A DNA stretch of 64,000 bases from Aricia agestis (lineage: Eukaryota > Arthropoda > Insecta > Lepidoptera > Lycaenidae), in the NCBI RefSeq assembly GCF_905147365.1, contig NC_056410.1, forward strand, positions 7,539,501 to 7,603,500, read 5' to 3'. Shown here one piece after another: positions 60,066 to 64,000 of the stretch; position 1 is the first letter of the stretch, and each line of letters begins with the position of its first letter. Position numbers and translations under genes: made by a program. The notes beneath the pieces are model-generated. The model made no database searches, was not told the origin of the DNA, and saw only the letters and a list, made by a program, of their open reading frames with translations.

Positions 60066-60494
60066 TGGTAGTGATGATGATGATGATGATGATGAAGAAT
60101 GTAATTTGCATAGTAGCATATGCTTTCTGTTCTTAAAACAACGCCGAAACTCCCAAACTTGTATCTATAAAGAATCAGGAATTCTCTCAGCACCTTCCGA
60201 ACCACGGTATACCAGGTATATCTCGGTGCAAAATATTACTTGTTGGTAGCATATGCTTAGAATACTTCTCACGAAACCGAAGTCACCATATGTTTCCCTA
60301 TAAGTTTTGAGGAGTTCCCTCGATTACTTATGGATCCTTCATCAGATCACCACTTTTCTGAATATAATACCAAATTGGGATGATAGCCTATATACCAAAA
60401 GAAAAATTTTGAAAATCGGTTAACAAACGGCGGAGTAATCGTTGAATATAAAAAAACGAACATAACACCTCCCCCATTTTGAAAGTCGGTTAAA
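60066..60494 (+). repeat. Interspersed repeat with (GAT)n head, copy 2
   Basis: (GATGAT)n at 60070-60095, GTAATTTGCATAGTAGCATA, GGAGTTCCCTCGATTACTTA and end GAAAGTCGGTTAAAA, as in 21118-21547. Between 60495 and 61158 only a weak Helitron-like remnant (AGTCGTTTAGGAGGAGTTCA) is visible. Confidence 0.75.
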
Positions 60495-61158
60495 ATTGTA
60501 GCCTATGTGTTATTTATTTAATATTTTAATCAGCACATGAATTGAATAACAAATTTTTTTTCAAATTAATCGTAGCACCATCTGTCAGGACAAACTAAAA
60601 TTGAAATAGAATAATATTGAATGCGATGATAGCGCCGTCCGCCGGATCTAATGTAAAACATTCCAAAATCAACAACTCCTTATAAATAAGAAATTAATTG
60701 AAAAAACATTTTCCAGTAGACCAAACTGTAAATCTAAACCATTCTCGAATCTCCACGAACACACACAAAAAATTTCATCAAAATTGGTCCAGTCGTTTAG
60801 GAGGAGTTCAGTCACATACACACGCACACAAGAAATATATATATTATTATAAGATTATAAGATATAGATTTTCCATTGCTAGAGTCAATTTATTTTCTCA
60901 CTTTTTGCCATCAGATTCTGGTAGACCTATACCTATTATTATTTTCGCGGAATACTTAGGAAATTTGTATGGATCTTTATGAGAGGGGTCATGGGGTCAG
61001 AACTGACATTACATATTATCTACAATTATAATACAATACACTTATATTATTATAAATCCGAAAGTGTGTGTTTGTGACCTCTTAACGCCGAAAAAAGCCT
61101 AATTGATATCTTTAGTGTGATCAAAAGACCTGAGTTTTATCATGTCAAAATGTTAAGT

Positions 61159-61334
61159 TTAAGGGTCAATTTATAATAGCGCAGAGTTGAAGCAAAGCGA
61201 AGCGAATTTCCAGAAACTGAACTGAAGTAATAAAGTGCGTTATCGCTTTGGAGTTAAGGTTGAATTTGTTATGTTCAGTTTTAATAATTCGCTTCGATGC
61301 GCTTCGACTCTGCGCTAGTATAAATTGACCCTAA
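61159..61334. mobile_element. TIR element, TAAGGGTCAATTTATA ends
   Basis: TTTAAGGGTCAATTTATAAT and TATAAATTGACCCTAAGG ends, with GCGCAGAGTTGAAGC paired to GCTTCGACTCTGCGC. Confidence 0.8.
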
Positions 61335-61450
61335 GGGAGATTGTAGAATTTCTCCATGATTGTTGCATTATTTATTTTTCAACACGATTTAGTGACATTT
61401 CTCTTTACCTAGCAAAGTACTATAAGATTGTACGTAAATAGTGAATAAAA

Positions 61451-61550
61451 TCGGCCAAGTGCGAGTCGGACTCGCGCACGAGGGGTTCCGTACCGTTATT
61501 CTACTATACCTGGAGACAGACAGACAGACGGACAGACGTTGAAGTCTCAG
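61451..61550 (+). repeat. TCGGCCAAGTGCGAGTCGG repeat, internally deleted copy
   Basis: TCGGCCAAGTGCGAGTCGGA to GACGGACAGACGTTGAAGTC in only 100 bp; most of the interior is missing. The region 61551-62370 is AT-rich with nothing assignable. Confidence 0.65.
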
Positions 61551-62370
61551 ATAGTAATCTAAAAACGCATAAAAGTTTTCTTCTCTTATAAACGCAGTCT
61601 CTTAAACCGGCATTAGGACTAGTCTTTACATGTTGATACTAGATAACTAGATACTATACTGGTTATTCGTTTACATTGAAAAATGATCTCAAACAGCTTT
61701 TACTTATAGTACTAGGCCTTGGTTGAAAGCAAGTAGGAAGTAATAATAGGTATCTTAAATAGTATATAAATAGATTTTAAGTATGAATTTTTAAAGTTTT
61801 TTTATAAATAAAATATTGATTTTAAATATTACCCAATTTTTTTTAAAGTGACACTATTTAAATTGAGAATAATTAAATTGGTATAATTATAGTTAAAAAA
61901 AAAATAAGCAAAAATAAAACAGGTTTTAATACTATTTACTACAGAACATTAATAAATATTACATAAATAATATTATGCATTAATATCATAATTATTAATC
62001 AATAGAGAAATAAAGTTCCGCGTAGCGACTGGAAATTAATTCAACAAAACAATATATTTTAAAAGCCTTAAAATATGTCACTAATATATAAATTAAATGT
62101 AGATTATTCTAGCATATGTGATATGGTGCTAACTTGTTATAGATCCTACTATTTCATAGGGTTAAATCTTTTAAAATTTTGGTAGATAAGCACAAAAGTT
62201 CGCAGGACGGATTTAATACCTAGATCACAGATTTCAAGAAATGCTTTTGTATTCTATTGTTGTCGCGATCACTGGTGCTCTTATGGGGCTTGAAGAATTA
62301 ACTAATATATAATTATTAATTATTATTATTATCTATATAACTAAATATTATTATGACTTATGATGGTAAT

Positions 62371-62505
62371 GGGCCTGTTTCACCACTTAGTGATAAAGTG
62401 CCGGATAGACTATCCACAACTTAACTTGACAGATAGAGCATGGAGAATCTGTCAAATAAGCTGTGGATAGTCTATCCGGCACTTTATCAGGAAGTGGTGA
62501 AATAG
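62371..62505. mobile_element. MITE, GGCCTGTTTCACCACTTCCTG family, copy 3
   Basis: GGGCCTGTTTCACCACTTAG to CAGGAAGTGGTGAAATAGC. This is the best-preserved arm pair of the three copies (GTGCCGGATAGACTATCCAC and complement). Confidence 0.8.
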
Positions 62506-63261
62506 CTTCCATCCCTTACTGGTTACCGGGTAGCATATCTCCCGTATTTGGATGTACCTTTACGTGTATAGCTAGCATGAGATATAAGAGTCCCAAAATA
62601 AACAAAATACAAACAATTGGACACCCGGGATAGCATTACAATTAACTATTAAGAGACGCTTACCGCTACATTCAAAGCATTAAATGCTCACTTAACTTTA
62701 AGTTAACGTTTTTATTTCTTGTTAAAATATTCATTTAAATTTAGGTAATCCCTAAGTACGGCTGTAAGCGATTCTTAAGCCCACTTGGGCAGATCTAGAT
62801 TAAAATAATTAATTAGCCCTGTCTGATCATGACATCTGATCTCTGTATTTACGATAATCTAGGGTTAACTTTAACCCACATCACACATGCAACTGGGCCT
62901 TAGCAAATTCCTACACTCACCTTATTTTTAACCGGCCTCTTGTTATCTATTTGGGTCGAGTTACGTTTGTTTGCGAATAAAAATGAGTTTGTATGAACTT
63001 TACTTGTACCTACATTTATTGTTATGTTTAAAGAATAATAATAGAAATCTTTATTTTATTTCTTAAAAGAGACACATTATTTACAACGCGCGAGGTCACG
63101 AACTTTTAACATTTGGTTTGACTTTTCAGATTAAATCTATTAATAAAAAAAAGCCATAGTCGAAAAGCGAGAACAGAATTAAAAAAAATGTGCACGATAA
63201 AATTTGCGAACAAGTGATGCGCCGTGTCGATATTTTTATCGATGAACAAAACGGTACTTAC

Positions 63262-63365
63262 AATAGTAATATAAAATGCCACGATTTTTACAAGCACGTG
63301 TTACAAGCGCGCGCGCACAGAGCACTGAACGCGAGAACACCGCGACGCTCGTATTTGTATAAATA
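63262..63365 (-). promoter_or_regulatory. AGMO: Candidate AGMO core promoter and non-coding first exon
   Basis: Reading the minus strand: TATTTATA (63365-63358), an arthropod-type initiator TCAGT with its A at 63326, a CACGTG word about 27-32 nt further on, no ATG, then a GTAAGT donor at 63261-63256. That would make a first exon of about 65 nt (63326-63262) spliced to 48297. Spacing of TATA to initiator (35-39) is slightly long. All inferred; no other candidate is better in the window, but the true exon could lie outside it. Confidence 0.35.
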
Positions 63366-63413
63366 GCCGGCGCTTAACTATAAGTAGATTAGCGCTTTGT
63401 TTACATTGTTATG
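63358..63413 (+). promoter_or_regulatory. Possible divergent plus-strand promoter
   Basis: On the plus strand TATAAATAG (63358) is a stronger TATA box than its minus-strand reading, and ATG directly followed by GTGAGT (63411-63419) could be a tiny first coding exon with donor. No downstream exon can be seen in the remaining 580 bases, so this is only a possibility. Confidence 0.2.
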
Positions 63414-63656
63414 GTGAGTGTACACTTACGCCCGCACTCAGTCAGAACCCGAGAAGAGTTTGACGGGAATGTTCACAGCTAAAAAGTTATCGTCGACGGG
63501 AATTTTAAAGCGTCTTCATATATTTCCATACATATTACTTCCCTATGTTATCGTTTTGCCGCGGATGTCCACGATATTACCGCCACGTCCAAAATTGTAA
63601 AAGCGCACATTGTCATAATCCTAATCCTAAAGTTTAAAGCGGAATAGTTTTTATCA

Positions 63657-63771
63657 ATACTCGATATCGACTACGTAAATATTTAGCATGGCAAATTTTA
63701 CAGCGCCACTAGCGGTCATTTGCGGAACTAAAATCACCATACTAAATATTTACGTAGTCGGTATCGAGTAT
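63657..63771. mobile_element. Fold-back MITE with 30-bp ends
   Basis: ATACTCGATATCGACTACGT (63657-63686 arm) pairs with 63742-63771 with one mismatch. The interior has GCGCCACTAGCGGTCA. Confidence 0.8.
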
Positions 63772-63799
63772 AGAAAAATTACAAGCTTTAAACTCATGG

Positions 63800-63985
63800 T
63801 AGAGCTACTGCACTCTGTCCGTTACCTCTTCACGCTTAAACCGCTAAAGCGATTTCGATTAAATTTTGTATGTAGATACTTTAAGTCCCCGGAAAGGACA
63901 AAGGATAGTGTTCTCCTGGAAAAGGTACGGTGCTTTCGCGATATACAAATTTCGGCACGACGGAGTTGCGTGCTGCATCAACTAG
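63800..63985 (+). repeat. Helitron-like repeat, GTTGCGGGCGTCAT type, diverged
   Basis: TTACCTCTTCACGCTTAAAC, TTTGTATGTAGATACTTTAA, GGAGTTGCGTGCTGCATCAA then CTAG (63982-63985). It runs almost to the window end. Confidence 0.6.
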
Positions 63986-64000
63986 ATTAATGGTTACTTA

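Noticed and set aside
63106..63297. 63-codon minus-strand frame in the candidate promoter area
   Set aside because: Opens at GTG, has no similarity and would run across the predicted donor; more likely intron sequence.

Overview
The window looks like a lepidopteran (moth or butterfly) nuclear chromosome. It is AT-rich, there is no operon structure, the one host gene is split by large introns, and the repeats are of kinds common in Lepidoptera. These are Helitron-like elements ending in CTAG before a T, a tRNA-derived SINE, a poly(A)-tailed SINE-like family, CR1/Jockey-type LINE pieces and many fold-back MITEs. The call rests on repeat style and protein similarity recalled from knowledge; no search was run.

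One host gene can be assembled completely. It lies on the minus strand and has nine coding exons between 48290 (ATG) and 10282 (end of TGA). Every junction is GT-AG, every phase joins, and the product is 453 residues. It is recognisable along its whole length as alkylglycerol monooxygenase (AGMO/TMEM195), the tetrahydrobiopterin-dependent, di-iron, membrane-bound enzyme that cleaves the ether bond of alkylglycerol lipids. The three histidine boxes (HRACH, HQVHH, HRVHH) are intact. The splice acceptor directly before the ATG exon shows that at least one untranslated exon lies upstream. A TATA-like box, an initiator and a GTAAGT donor near 63262-63365 make a candidate first exon and promoter, about 15 kb upstream.

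Layout on the plus-strand scale: 1-1610 is the 3' part of a CR1/Jockey-type LINE with an open reverse-transcriptase frame running off the left edge. 1611-5560 is DNA-element and Helitron-like sequence, including a 186-bp tandem array. 6157-7985 is an internally deleted LINE on the minus strand. 8137-9480 is MITE and repeat sequence. 9650-48297 is the AGMO transcription unit without its first exon, with introns from 0.8 to 9.9 kb built mostly of transposable elements. 48298-63261 is the probable first intron, again with nested elements. 63262-64000 holds the candidate promoter and further repeats.

The most unusual structures are: a 636-bp near-identical inverted duplication around a (TA)n tract (32495-33946); a 70-bp perfect inverted repeat (19251-19531); two 25-bp hairpins sharing 3 bp beside an AGMO exon (15823-15923); a 222-bp hAT-like MITE inside another MITE with an exact 8-bp target duplication (50980-51217); a fold-back that holds a LINE fragment (40452-41883); and several transposons within 20-45 bp of AGMO splice sites. 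I saw no convincing undescribed gene system; the interest is in genome structure and transposon-exon proximity.
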